From CAYPHA01 sp964410215 (GTDB lineage Bacteria; Calditrichota; Calditrichia; Calditrichales; CAYPHA01): 12,712 nt of DNA. Shown here piece by piece: positions 1 to 7,075 of the stretch (the first letter of the stretch is position 1; each line of letters begins with the position of its first letter). Position numbers and translations under genes: made by a program. The stretch covers positions 1 through 12,712 of the forward strand of contig CAYPHA010000103.1 in the NCBI GenBank assembly GCA_964410215.1, in the 5' to 3' direction. The notes below the pieces were generated by a model. That model was not told where the DNA came from and did not search any database. It saw only the letters and a list, made by a program, of their open reading frames with translations.

Positions 1-56
1 GGAACCTTAAGAAAGAGTCCAATCTTCTCACGGTCGGCGTTATCAGCGCATTTTAG
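1..56 (+). CDS. possible C-terminal end of an upstream protein (partial)
   Basis: Reading from base 3, an open frame gives about 17 residues ending ...NLLTVGVISAF before a TAG at 54-56. Alternating hydrophobic residues and a terminal Phe are what the last strand of an outer-membrane beta-barrel looks like, and they would fit the neighbours. The fragment is far too short for a family call and could be chance; the other two forward frames are also briefly open here. No start or domain is visible. Confidence 0.3.
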   Translation, partial: NLKKESNLLTVGVISAF

Positions 57-101
57 ATGAATGGGACGGTCATGTAATTAAAAAGCTCGATACTGGTAAT
101 C

Positions 102-191
102 TCTCCGCGGTTCTCCGCGTCTACTCGGTGAATCCCCGTGTAAAAATAGTCACACGGAGCGGCACGGAGTAGACGCAGAGTTCCACGGAGA
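102..191. repeat. large imperfect inverted repeat of a 40-base CTCCGTG-type unit
   Basis: Bases 102-141 and 152-191 form the arms of an inverted repeat around a 10-base spacer (142-151). By hand alignment without gaps, 31 of 40 positions match between the left arm and the reverse complement of the right. The best-kept part is GCGTCTACTC (117-126), matched exactly by GAGTAGACGC (168-177). Each arm is itself a string of degenerate CTCCGYG words. As DNA or RNA it could fold into a long hairpin. No coding frame with a start codon explains it. It resembles intergenic repeats of the REP/BIME kind in layout; family membership is not established. Confidence 0.8.
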
Positions 192-267
192 ATATAATTT
201 TTACTCAATTTTTTTTAATGTCCTAACCAGGAGAGATATCGTACCAACAGACTTAAGACTGATTTTT

Positions 268-307
268 TCTCTGTGATTCTCCGTGTCTTATCGGTGTGTC
301 TCCGTGA
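268..307 (+). repeat. third copy of the 40-base CTCCGTG-type repeat
   Basis: This stretch aligns without gaps to the left arm at 102-141 with 30 of 40 identities and lies in the same orientation. It shares the core TTCTCCGTGTCT..TCGGTG and the ending CTCCGTG. Unlike the first copy it has no inverted partner nearby, so it is a solo unit. About 76 bases of A+T-rich sequence separate it from the pair. Confidence 0.7.
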
Positions 308-456
308 TATATCTTGCCCGGAATCATTCCACAAATTAAATTCCGTTCCACCATATGCTTACCATTAAGATGACAGTAAAATGCATGCGTTCATCAGGTC
401 GGGCCGGGACCGGTGAGCAACGTTAATATTCAGGCAACGATGGAAGGAGTTTGTTA
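308..456 (+). other. upstream region of the first receptor gene
   Basis: No gene is seen here. The stretch is probably the promoter and leader region of the receptor gene that follows. A short G+C-rich patch at 394-416 contains GGTC (397-400) and GACC (408-411) around a 7-base loop, a weak possible hairpin. I find no cobalamin, TPP or other riboswitch core and no convincing -35/-10 pair. Confidence 0.4.
444..449 (+). promoter_or_regulatory. ribosome binding site setting the start at 457
   Basis: AAGGAG lies 7 bases before the ATG at 457. The in-frame TTG at 451 is only one base downstream of this site, too close for initiation, so the ATG is preferred although the frame extends slightly further upstream. 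Confidence 0.75.
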
Positions 457-2721
457 ATGAATTGGATAAGCCGTCTACTAATAACACTGTTTATGCTATC
501 GTATACCCTGTTTTCGCAGACGGTAAATGGAATCGTTCAAGATATGGAAACAGGAAAACCGCTTGCCGGTGTAAATATCTATGTGTTACATACCCCGCTT
601 GGTACCAGTTCGGATGAGGATGGCTCCTTTTCCATCGAGGGACTTTCAGAGGGCAAATACCTGGCTACGGCGGAACTGGTGGGTTATCAGGCGCACAGTT
701 TTTTCCTTCACGTAAAAGAGAATGCGACAAGCGAACTGAAATTGTCACTGGAACCATCCGTATTGGAGCTGAACCGGCGAATCGTATCAACAGCCCGTCG
801 ATATAAGGATGAAGCTTTCAACCTGCCCGAAGCGGTCGGGTTATTAAGTCAGCAGGAATTGGCACGGCGCATTCCGAGGAGCACGCCGGAAGCCATGATC
901 GGGATGACCGGTGTGTGGATGCAGAAAACGAATCACGGCGGTGGCTCCCCCTTCGTGCGCGGCCTGACCGGGAACCAGACGCTGATCCTGGTTGACGGTA
1001 TCCGTCTGAATAACGCCACGTTCCGCTATGGACCGAACCAGTATCTGAATACACTGGATCCGGCATTTATTAATCAGATTGAAGTGATCCGTGGCAGCGG
1101 GTCGGTACTGTATGGAAGCGATGCGGTTGGTGGTGTTGTGCAAATTCTGACACCCGATCCTATATTTTCCACGAAAGGCCTGAAGGTGTCTGGAAATGCC
1201 GGTGTCAAATATTTGTCGGATGACATGGAAAAAAGTGCGAATGCCACTGTCACTATTTCGACTGAAAAAATGGCGCTTATCGCAAATGCTTCTGCGAATC
1301 AATTCGGAGACCTGGTAGCCGGCGGCGACCTGGGCAGGGAAGCGCCCTCCGCCTATGACCAGTATGGCTGGAATCTGAAGGTGAAAAACAAAATTACCGA
1401 CCGTACGTATCTGACTACAGCCATGCAATATCTGCGACAGGATGATGTTCCCCGCTTTGACCAGGTCGCCATCGGTAAGTATGATATTTATGCCTTTGAT
1501 CCGCAGATTCGTTTCCTTACCTATGCACGTCTGCAGGTTTTCCGGGAGAACCCGCTGCTGCGCCAGTTTATCCTGACAACGTCGTTTCACCGGTCGGTGG
1601 AGGGACGGACGAAATTGCGGACTGCGGGTACCATACGAACCCGTGAGCGGGATGATGTCGATACATGGGGTGTGACCGGCGAGGTTCACTCTGAGATGTC
1701 CGCACGCTGGCAAATGGTTTCCGGTATCGAATATTACGGGGATAGGGTGGAAAGCCGGCGCAGGGACCGGGACCTGGAAAGCGGACAAACAGAAAAGAAG
1801 CGCGGGCTTTATGCGGACGGTGCCAAGGCGCAGAATCTGGCCGTTTACAATTCAAGTACATTTTCTTTCGATCGTCTGCAAATGCGGACAGGCTGGCGTT
1901 ACAATGTGGTCAAAATTGAGGCAAATGATGACCTTTTCGGTTCGATGGAAATCAATCCCCAGGCGCTGGTTGGAAACATCTCATCTATCTACAGTATCAC
2001 GGACCAGTACCGCTGGCTGCTATCGGTAAATACGGCTTTCCGGGCGCCCAACATCAATGATCTGAGTTCTTTCGGAACCTTTGATTATGGTGTGGAGGTC
2101 CCGAACAGTAACCTTTCACCGGAACGTTCTCTGACGTTCGAAACGGGTATAAAAAAACGCAGCGATTTTTTTTCGTGGGCTCTTTTTGCTTACCGGACGA
2201 ACCTGTATGATCTGCTGGAACGTGTTGAGGCACGTTATAATGGCTCAGAAACGTACCAGGGTGATCGGGTTTATAAAAAAGAAAACCAGGCAAAAGCGTA
2301 CATCCAGGGGGCGGAGGTCGAAGCAGAGCTGCGCTTACGAAAGGGCTTAAATGTGTACGGTGGTTTGACTTACACATATGGACAGAATACGTCCGCCTCG
2401 GAGCCCATGCGTCGCATACCACCGCTGAACAGCCGGCTTGGGATCGGCTACCTTCCGGTGCAGAACGTCTGGCTGGAGCTGGAATGGCTGCATGCGGAGA
2501 AGCAGGACCGTCTGGCAGGTGGTGATATCGATGATCACCGCATTCCGGCTACGGGGACACCGGGCTGGGATGTGTTCAACCTGAGAGTGTCTTATCGAAC
2601 CGGCTCTTTGCTGCTGAATTTTGGTCTGCAGAATATATTCAATGAGGCATACCGGATACATGGTTCGGGTTTAGACGGCTATGGAAGGAGTATGTTTTTA
2701 TCCTGGACTTACAGGTTTTAG
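457..2721 (+). CDS. TonB-dependent outer-membrane receptor, haem/cobalamin-receptor-like
   Basis: The 754-residue protein should be an energised outer-membrane importer. Residues 1-20 are a signal peptide ending ..YTLFS. Residues 22-99 form a carboxypeptidase-regulatory-like beta-sandwich (TGKPLAGVNIYV, DEDGSFSI, LVGYQ). RRIVSTA at 108-114 sits where a TonB box is expected. The plug covers about 121-233 and carries SPFVRGLTGNQ, LVDGIRLNNATFR and YGPNQYLNTLDP, then IEVIRGSGSVLYGSDAVGGVV. The remainder is a 22-strand-type barrel ending in FNEAYRIHGSG...LSWTYRF with a terminal Phe. From memory, these plug and C-terminal motifs resemble haem/haemoglobin and other FepA/BtuB-like receptors; the substrate cannot be read from the sequence. 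The length is normal and the frame intact. No SusD-like partner is adjacent, so a SusC glycan role is unlikely. Confidence 0.9.
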   Translation: MNWISRLLITLFMLSYTLFSQTVNGIVQDMETGKPLAGVNIYVLHTPLGTSSDEDGSFSIEGLSEGKYLATAELVGYQAHSFFLHVKENATSELKLSLEPSVLELNRRIVSTARRYKDEAFNLPEAVGLLSQQELARRIPRSTPEAMIGMTGVWMQKTNHGGGSPFVRGLTGNQTLILVDGIRLNNATFRYGPNQYLNTLDPAFINQIEVIRGSGSVLYGSDAVGGVVQILTPDPIFSTKGLKVSGNAGVKYLSDDMEKSANATVTISTEKMALIANASANQFGDLVAGGDLGREAPSAYDQYGWNLKVKNKITDRTYLTTAMQYLRQDDVPRFDQVAIGKYDIYAFDPQIRFLTYARLQVFRENPLLRQFILTTSFHRSVEGRTKLRTAGTIRTRERDDVDTWGVTGEVHSEMSARWQMVSGIEYYGDRVESRRRDRDLESGQTEKKRGLYADGAKAQNLAVYNSSTFSFDRLQMRTGWRYNVVKIEANDDLFGSMEINPQALVGNISSIYSITDQYRWLLSVNTAFRAPNINDLSSFGTFDYGVEVPNSNLSPERSLTFETGIKKRSDFFSWALFAYRTNLYDLLERVEARYNGSETYQGDRVYKKENQAKAYIQGAEVEAELRLRKGLNVYGGLTYTYGQNTSASEPMRRIPPLNSRLGIGYLPVQNVWLELEWLHAEKQDRLAGGDIDDHRIPATGTPGWDVFNLRVSYRTGSLLLNFGLQNIFNEAYRIHGSGLDGYGRSMFLSWTYRF

Positions 2722-3313
2722 CTGCATGGAGATCTGTCTCCGATTGTTTGTATTTTATTCCAAACATGATCGACGGCGGAAATGATTTTTATGTAATTAA
2801 TGCTTAAGTGTCCCTCTTTCTCCATCAGGTTGGAATAAAAGTTATTTTTTTATTGAATTGTGGAGTTTTAGTTAATATATTTTGTTAGTTTCTTTTTGAT
2901 AAAAATAAACCGAATTTGATGCTTCCTCAATAAAAGTATTGAAGAGTTTGGTGTCAAGGGGCTAAATATTAGGAATGAACCTTATTGTTTGAAAGCTTCA
3001 ATCGCATAGGCGCATGTTTTGATTATATTTGACTTAGCACATATTTTTCCGATAAATGAAGACTTTCGAAGGTTGTTTGATTTTCAATTAGTTGTCACTT
3101 ATATTTAACGTTCACAATAAGGCGTGAAGAAAGAAAATGATGTCCATGATGCAGTTGCGCTGAAAGTTTCCGGTAATTCAGACGTGATCTATAACCGGCA
3201 AAACATTCGGTCTCGCAGAGTGGATGATCTGGAAAGGAGGTGGATCGGAAAACGTATCTTTTTGTCTTGTTTTTTTGGTGTAAAAGTTTTAACACTTTAA
3301 TCAGGAGTTTAAT
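2722..3313 (+). other. long intergenic region, mostly A+T-rich
   Basis: I see no convincing gene in these 592 bases. The part to about 3120 is strongly A+T-rich. It holds a small perfect hairpin (TCAATA at 2927-2932, AAAG loop, TATTGA at 2937-2942) and TATATTTG at 3024-3031, which fits the Bacteroidota -7 consensus TAnnTTTG. No TTTG at the expected upstream spacing accompanies it, so it is not called a promoter. From 3121 the composition rises towards coding-like and a 58-codon frame (GTG 3124 to TAA 3300) is open, but it lacks a spaced ribosome binding site. The promoter of the next gene must lie in this region. Confidence 0.6.
2727..2755 (+). terminator. possible weak intrinsic terminator after the first receptor gene
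   Basis: TGGAGA (2727-2732) pairs with TCTCCG (2737-2742, one G-T pair) around a TCTG loop, six bases after the stop codon, and is followed by a T-rich but interrupted stretch ATTGTTTGTATTTT. The position is right, but the stem is short and the T tract broken. Confidence 0.35.
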
Positions 3314-5338
3314 ATGAGGAAAGTTACTTTATTGTTGATGGTTGCATTGGTAGCCCTGTTCGCAGGCAACCTGTTTGCGCAGGATCCGGTTGTGGTCGAT
3401 CAGATCGGTCATGACTTCGAACAGCGCTATTATCAGCACAACACATTGGGCCCGACGATTGCTGTTGACGCCGCTGGTGCTGTTCATGTGGTTTATGACA
3501 AGTCCTTTGCCACGGCATCTGATACCGGCCACGTGTTAATGTATGCCAATGTGACCGCAGGTGTTAAGGATACCATCCCTGCTCAGGAACCGGAAAAAAT
3601 GATTAAACCCAGCCGTGCGTTTATCGCCGGTGGTCATGGTGAGGCTCCGATGTACATTTTGTATGGTGTCAGCACCTATGATTTTCAGTGGGGTGAGATG
3701 CCTCTGCAGCAAGTTGCTTTTGTTGAAAACAACGAGGTCGTGCCTAAAGGTCTGCAGACGGATAAAAACTATTACGCAGACGCGTGGTATGCCCTTCCGA
3801 TTAATTTTGAAGTTAATGCAACAACCGGTTTCGCCCACGTTATCGGTACCAATGTGGGTGGTGCTGACATTTATTACTGGAACACGGATGGAACGAATTT
3901 CGGCGAAATTTATCAGATGTATTTTGCCGATCCCAACAATGATGTTCCCGGAAAAAATTGTCCGGGTTGGGTCAAATCCAATGCTACGAAGGGTAGCGAT
4001 TTAGCTGTTTCTGCAGACGGTGGTACAGTCGCTGTAGGCGGACTGCATTCCTGGCGTAATATTGACATTACGTTCGGCTCTTTTGGCGGTGAACTCTGGC
4101 CGGATGATTTTGAAGCTGCTCTGGATGACGGATCGATGATTTTTCTGTTCGATACGACCATGCAGGCGACCGGTGAAAACCTTCCCGCCAACGCAGCAAA
4201 ACCGTCTACGGACCTGCAGCTCGAATACGATGCCGACGGTACGCTTCATGCCGTTTATGAAGCAGCCTGGTTCGATCATTACCTGGATACCTTAAGCCAG
4301 GACTCTTGGAATGCCCGTAATAACGGTGTTGATAAATGGAGTGGCTGGAACTGGTATACCACCTATTATTATCTCTGCGGCGATGAAAATGCCGTTTTCT
4401 ATGGTTCCGGCAAGCCGAAACCTCAGATCCGCTACTGGAACAGCACCATGGGTACCATGGCAACCTCCATTGACGGGCACACCAAAATTGCTGAAAGCAA
4501 ATACCCGATGGCCGGTGAAGAATACAAATGGTTTGCTCAGGGCGTTCTCGACAGTGGTCTCACCTACTGGAACAACAGGGCACAGAGCATCATATCCGAC
4601 CTGAAATTTGTCGTCAATATGGATCCTCAGGCCGGTGAACCGGCAGCCGTTGTGGTATGGGAAGAGATGGGATCAGCAGCGGTGGATGCGGATACCGGAC
4701 GCTGGGTATACTACAGTGATATCATGGCTTTAGCCGCTACCGAAGGCTGGGCATCCTGGACGGCACCCAAAAACCTGACCAACACCCCGGAAGTGGACGA
4801 AAATGAACCGTCGATTAACGACGATGTAATCGATAATATGATTCATGTCGTGTATAAGCGTGACATGCTGCCCGGAAGCGATTACATGCTGGTTGGAACA
4901 GAAACGTATGAAGACCACTATGTCAGCGGTGGTAGCGGTGATCTCGGCAGTGTCGGCTATACCTGGGTTACCAGGGCGAATGCGGATGAGCTGGTTGACC
5001 TCGTATATCATCCGGTCGATTTGAGTATACTGACCAGCATTGATGACGCCAAGCATGTACCCGGCGCATTTCACCTGGCACAAAACTATCCGAATCCGTT
5101 TAACCCGACAACAAATATTACCTACACGGTTCCGACGGGTGACGTGACCATGGAAATTTATAATGTTCTGGGCCAGAAGGTCAGAACACTGGTAAACAAA
5201 TCCCTTGCCGCCGGTACGTATAACGAGGTATGGGATGGAACAAACGAAGCAGGTAATCTGGTTGCCTCCGGTGTTTATCTCTATAAACTGAAATCGGAAG
5301 CAGGTATCAAAGTTAAAAAGATGCTTTTCCAGAAATAA
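3314..5338 (+). CDS. secreted beta-propeller-like protein with T9SS sorting tail
   Basis: This 674-residue protein is predicted to be exported through the Sec system and then by type IX secretion to the surface or medium. Residues 1-23 are a signal peptide (..GNLFAQ). The body has recurring segments of the form PSIxxDxxGxxHVVY: TIAVDAAGAVHVVYDK (48-63), DLAVSADGGTVAVGG (229-243), LQLEYDADGTLHAVYEA (301-317) and PSINDDVIDNMIHVVYKRD (499-517). Such repeats are typical of sialidase-like or BNR beta-propeller folds. I see no set of sialidase catalytic residues, so no enzyme is claimed. Residues about 586-674 are a FlgD-like beta-sandwich with the sorting signature NYPNPFNPTT, then YNVLGQKVRTLV, AGTYNEVWDGTN and GVYLYKLKS, ending KKMLFQK. 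The start is supported by AGGAG at 3303-3307, six bases upstream. The binding target is unknown. Confidence 0.85.
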   Translation: MRKVTLLLMVALVALFAGNLFAQDPVVVDQIGHDFEQRYYQHNTLGPTIAVDAAGAVHVVYDKSFATASDTGHVLMYANVTAGVKDTIPAQEPEKMIKPSRAFIAGGHGEAPMYILYGVSTYDFQWGEMPLQQVAFVENNEVVPKGLQTDKNYYADAWYALPINFEVNATTGFAHVIGTNVGGADIYYWNTDGTNFGEIYQMYFADPNNDVPGKNCPGWVKSNATKGSDLAVSADGGTVAVGGLHSWRNIDITFGSFGGELWPDDFEAALDDGSMIFLFDTTMQATGENLPANAAKPSTDLQLEYDADGTLHAVYEAAWFDHYLDTLSQDSWNARNNGVDKWSGWNWYTTYYYLCGDENAVFYGSGKPKPQIRYWNSTMGTMATSIDGHTKIAESKYPMAGEEYKWFAQGVLDSGLTYWNNRAQSIISDLKFVVNMDPQAGEPAAVVVWEEMGSAAVDADTGRWVYYSDIMALAATEGWASWTAPKNLTNTPEVDENEPSINDDVIDNMIHVVYKRDMLPGSDYMLVGTETYEDHYVSGGSGDLGSVGYTWVTRANADELVDLVYHPVDLSILTSIDDAKHVPGAFHLAQNYPNPFNPTTNITYTVPTGDVTMEIYNVLGQKVRTLVNKSLAAGTYNEVWDGTNEAGNLVASGVYLYKLKSEAGIKVKKMLFQK

Positions 5339-5366
5339 TCTGCAAGAACGTGTCTAACTGAACTGT

Positions 5367-5401
5367 AAAAGGACGGGTTGGATTTTCGCCCGTCCTTTTT
5401 T
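5367..5401 (+). terminator. strong intrinsic terminator
   Basis: AAAAGGACGGG (5367-5377) pairs perfectly over 11 bases with CCCGTCCTTTT (5389-5399), with an 11-base loop, and the T run continues to 5401. It begins 29 bases after the stop of the secreted-protein gene. Because A's precede and T's follow the G+C core, it could also work on the opposite strand. Confidence 0.9.
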
Positions 5402-5426
5402 CTACTTCCAAGGTTTTAGGAAATAT

Positions 5427-6854
5427 ATGAACAAATTTCTTACCGCAGCTTCCCTGATTATACTTTTCTCCACTTTTTTTTGGGTCGGGTGCACAAAAAA
5501 AGCCCCTATAAAGGATGGCTATGTCATGCAGGTAGACGATGTGGGCCTGAGAGAGGGTGTTTTTGTGCGCAGGTATATGATGACCGGTCATTATGGCAAG
5601 CATGAACAGTTTAATGCAGAAATCTTAAAAGCGTTTATCAGGGACATCATGGAGCCCGATTATCTGCTCGTGCAGGATGCCTATGACCATGATATGGACA
5701 AAGATGAAGATCTACAGAAAAAATTGGAAGATTATAAAATAGGCCTGATTGCCTCCAATCATCCGGGTTTCGGTGAAAATATGACGATTCCTGATGAAGA
5801 ATTGCAAAAATTCTATGAGAAAAAAAAGGTTAGGTATAATGTAGACCTTGTACTGGCCAATTCCTACGGTATGGCAGATTCCATTTATTCGCAACTTAAA
5901 ACAGGAAATAAGCTGAATCTTCCCAAAAATGTACCGGAAGGTTTGTTCTTTCCCCAATACAAACACTATAAAGACATTACTTATGGCGATGTTTTACATT
6001 TAGATGTTTTTCCCAAACTCATCGAATTGAAAGAAGGCGAAATCAGCAAACCTGTTTACACATCGCCGGTCTGGACAGTTATTGTCTTGAATAAAATCAG
6101 TAAAAATAAAGAATTAAAACTCTTTGAGCAGGAAAAATCCCGCCTGGTACGGGAACACCATGTCTTATTTAAACATCGAAGAAATAATCAATTTATTAAT
6201 GATCTGAAAGAAAAATATCGGGTTGCGATTCACACAGAGTATTATCCGCTGTTGATTGATGCGTACACTAAAGATGGCTTATTTAAGGGAATTGTCCCGT
6301 CTAAAAATGCGCAGTCTGATCTAGAGAAAACGTTTCTGAAAATAAATGATACCGACATTTCTTTATCCCGGTTCATATCAATATTCAATCAGGCAAACCA
6401 GCTGAACTCAATGTCTTCACTGAGCGAAGCCGACCTGAGCCAGTTCATAGATAAATATATCCAGCAATATGTATTGTATCTTGATGCGCTTGCGCTTGGT
6501 GTTGATAAAGATGAACTCATCATGGATAAATTAGAGAACAAGGAATTTCGGTTATTACTGTCAAAATACCTTAAAGAAAAAATTGCATCAAAAGTTGTTA
6601 TCAGTGAAGCGGAGGCGAGGCAGTACCATGCGGATAGCCGGGAGAAATGGTCCGGTGCCTTCGAAAATACGGAAAAAATGATCCGGTTTGAATTGAGAGA
6701 TAAAAAACTTCATGAAATTCGAAATGATATGATAAATAAATTGCAGAAAAAACATACAGTGCGCTACAATGAACCTTTGCTTGAGGATCTGGCAATCCTT
6801 TTAACGGAAGAAAAACAGGCTAAAGCCGGTGCCTCAACCAAATCCTCATTATAA
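5427..6854 (+). CDS. SurA/parvulin-related periplasmic chaperone lipoprotein
   Basis: The 475-residue product has a hydrophobic N-terminus ending WVGC with Cys22 as the likely lipidated residue, so it should be a membrane-anchored periplasmic lipoprotein. A helical SurA-N-like region (about 30-120) leads into IPDEELQKFYEKKKVRYN (121-138), the usual entry to a parvulin rotamase domain, and LKEGEISKPVYTSPVW..IVLNKI (201-224) matches the end of one. The catalytic HILV-type His is absent (VDLVLANS) and the GGDLG loop is reduced to TYGDV, so isomerase activity is doubtful and chaperone function more likely. A second helical region plus VISEAEARQYHADSREKW (391-408) repeats the first module, but the rotamase part is missing. 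AGGA at 5418-5421 precedes the ATG by five bases. The gene looks richer in A+T than its neighbours. A role in folding the adjacent barrel proteins or T9SS cargo is inference. Confidence 0.75.
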   Translation: MNKFLTAASLIILFSTFFWVGCTKKAPIKDGYVMQVDDVGLREGVFVRRYMMTGHYGKHEQFNAEILKAFIRDIMEPDYLLVQDAYDHDMDKDEDLQKKLEDYKIGLIASNHPGFGENMTIPDEELQKFYEKKKVRYNVDLVLANSYGMADSIYSQLKTGNKLNLPKNVPEGLFFPQYKHYKDITYGDVLHLDVFPKLIELKEGEISKPVYTSPVWTVIVLNKISKNKELKLFEQEKSRLVREHHVLFKHRRNNQFINDLKEKYRVAIHTEYYPLLIDAYTKDGLFKGIVPSKNAQSDLEKTFLKINDTDISLSRFISIFNQANQLNSMSSLSEADLSQFIDKYIQQYVLYLDALALGVDKDELIMDKLENKEFRLLLSKYLKEKIASKVVISEAEARQYHADSREKWSGAFENTEKMIRFELRDKKLHEIRNDMINKLQKKHTVRYNEPLLEDLAILLTEEKQAKAGASTKSSL

Positions 6855-6981
6855 GTAATAAGAAATGATACAGAATTCAATATGTGCATAAAAACAGAAA
6901 AGATGTGAATAATTTCTTTAATCTGTTTATAACATTGTAATAAACGGTATATTAGCGAGAATTAGAATCATTTATATATAA

Positions 6982-7024
6982 CCGTCTGTGTAATTTTGTC
7001 AATATAATTGCGCAACACGGACGG
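6982..7024 (+). other. 10-bp inverted repeat in the leader of the second receptor gene
   Basis: CCGTCTGTGT (6982-6991) pairs with ACACGGACGG (7015-7024) over ten positions, one a G-T pair, around a 23-base A+T-rich loop. No T tract follows, so it is not an intrinsic terminator. It ends 51 bases before the next ATG and may be a leader RNA stem or an operator. The rest of the 221-base gap shows no gene. Confidence 0.5.
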
Positions 7025-7075
7025 GAAAATTTATTCATTTATTAGAAAAGCCTGAGTTTAACAATTGGAGGCAAT

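Noticed and set aside
11..172. 54-codon open frame (ERVQSS...) at the left edge
   Set aside because: It has no ATG and runs into the repeat arms before stopping inside the right arm, so it is most likely chance.
102..307. CRISPR array
   Set aside because: Only three degenerate copies, one inverted, with unequal spacers of 10 and 76 bases and no cas gene.
308..456. cobalamin or other riboswitch upstream of the receptor gene
   Set aside because: The receptor resembles BtuB-type proteins, so a cobalamin element was sought, but no conserved core was found.
844..1788. 314-codon open frame on the minus strand
   Set aside because: It lies wholly inside the first receptor gene, shows no domain or signal sequence, and is explained by the codon bias of the + strand gene, whose motifs are unmistakable.
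3124..3300. 58-codon open frame starting with GTG before the secreted-protein gene
   Set aside because: AAGG lies only one base before the GTG, no family is recognisable, and a minus-strand frame is open over the same bases. It is noted as a finding but not called a gene.
3314..5338. sialidase
   Set aside because: Only the repeat pattern fits. No Arg triad, Tyr/Glu pair or clear SxDxGxxW boxes could be pointed to.
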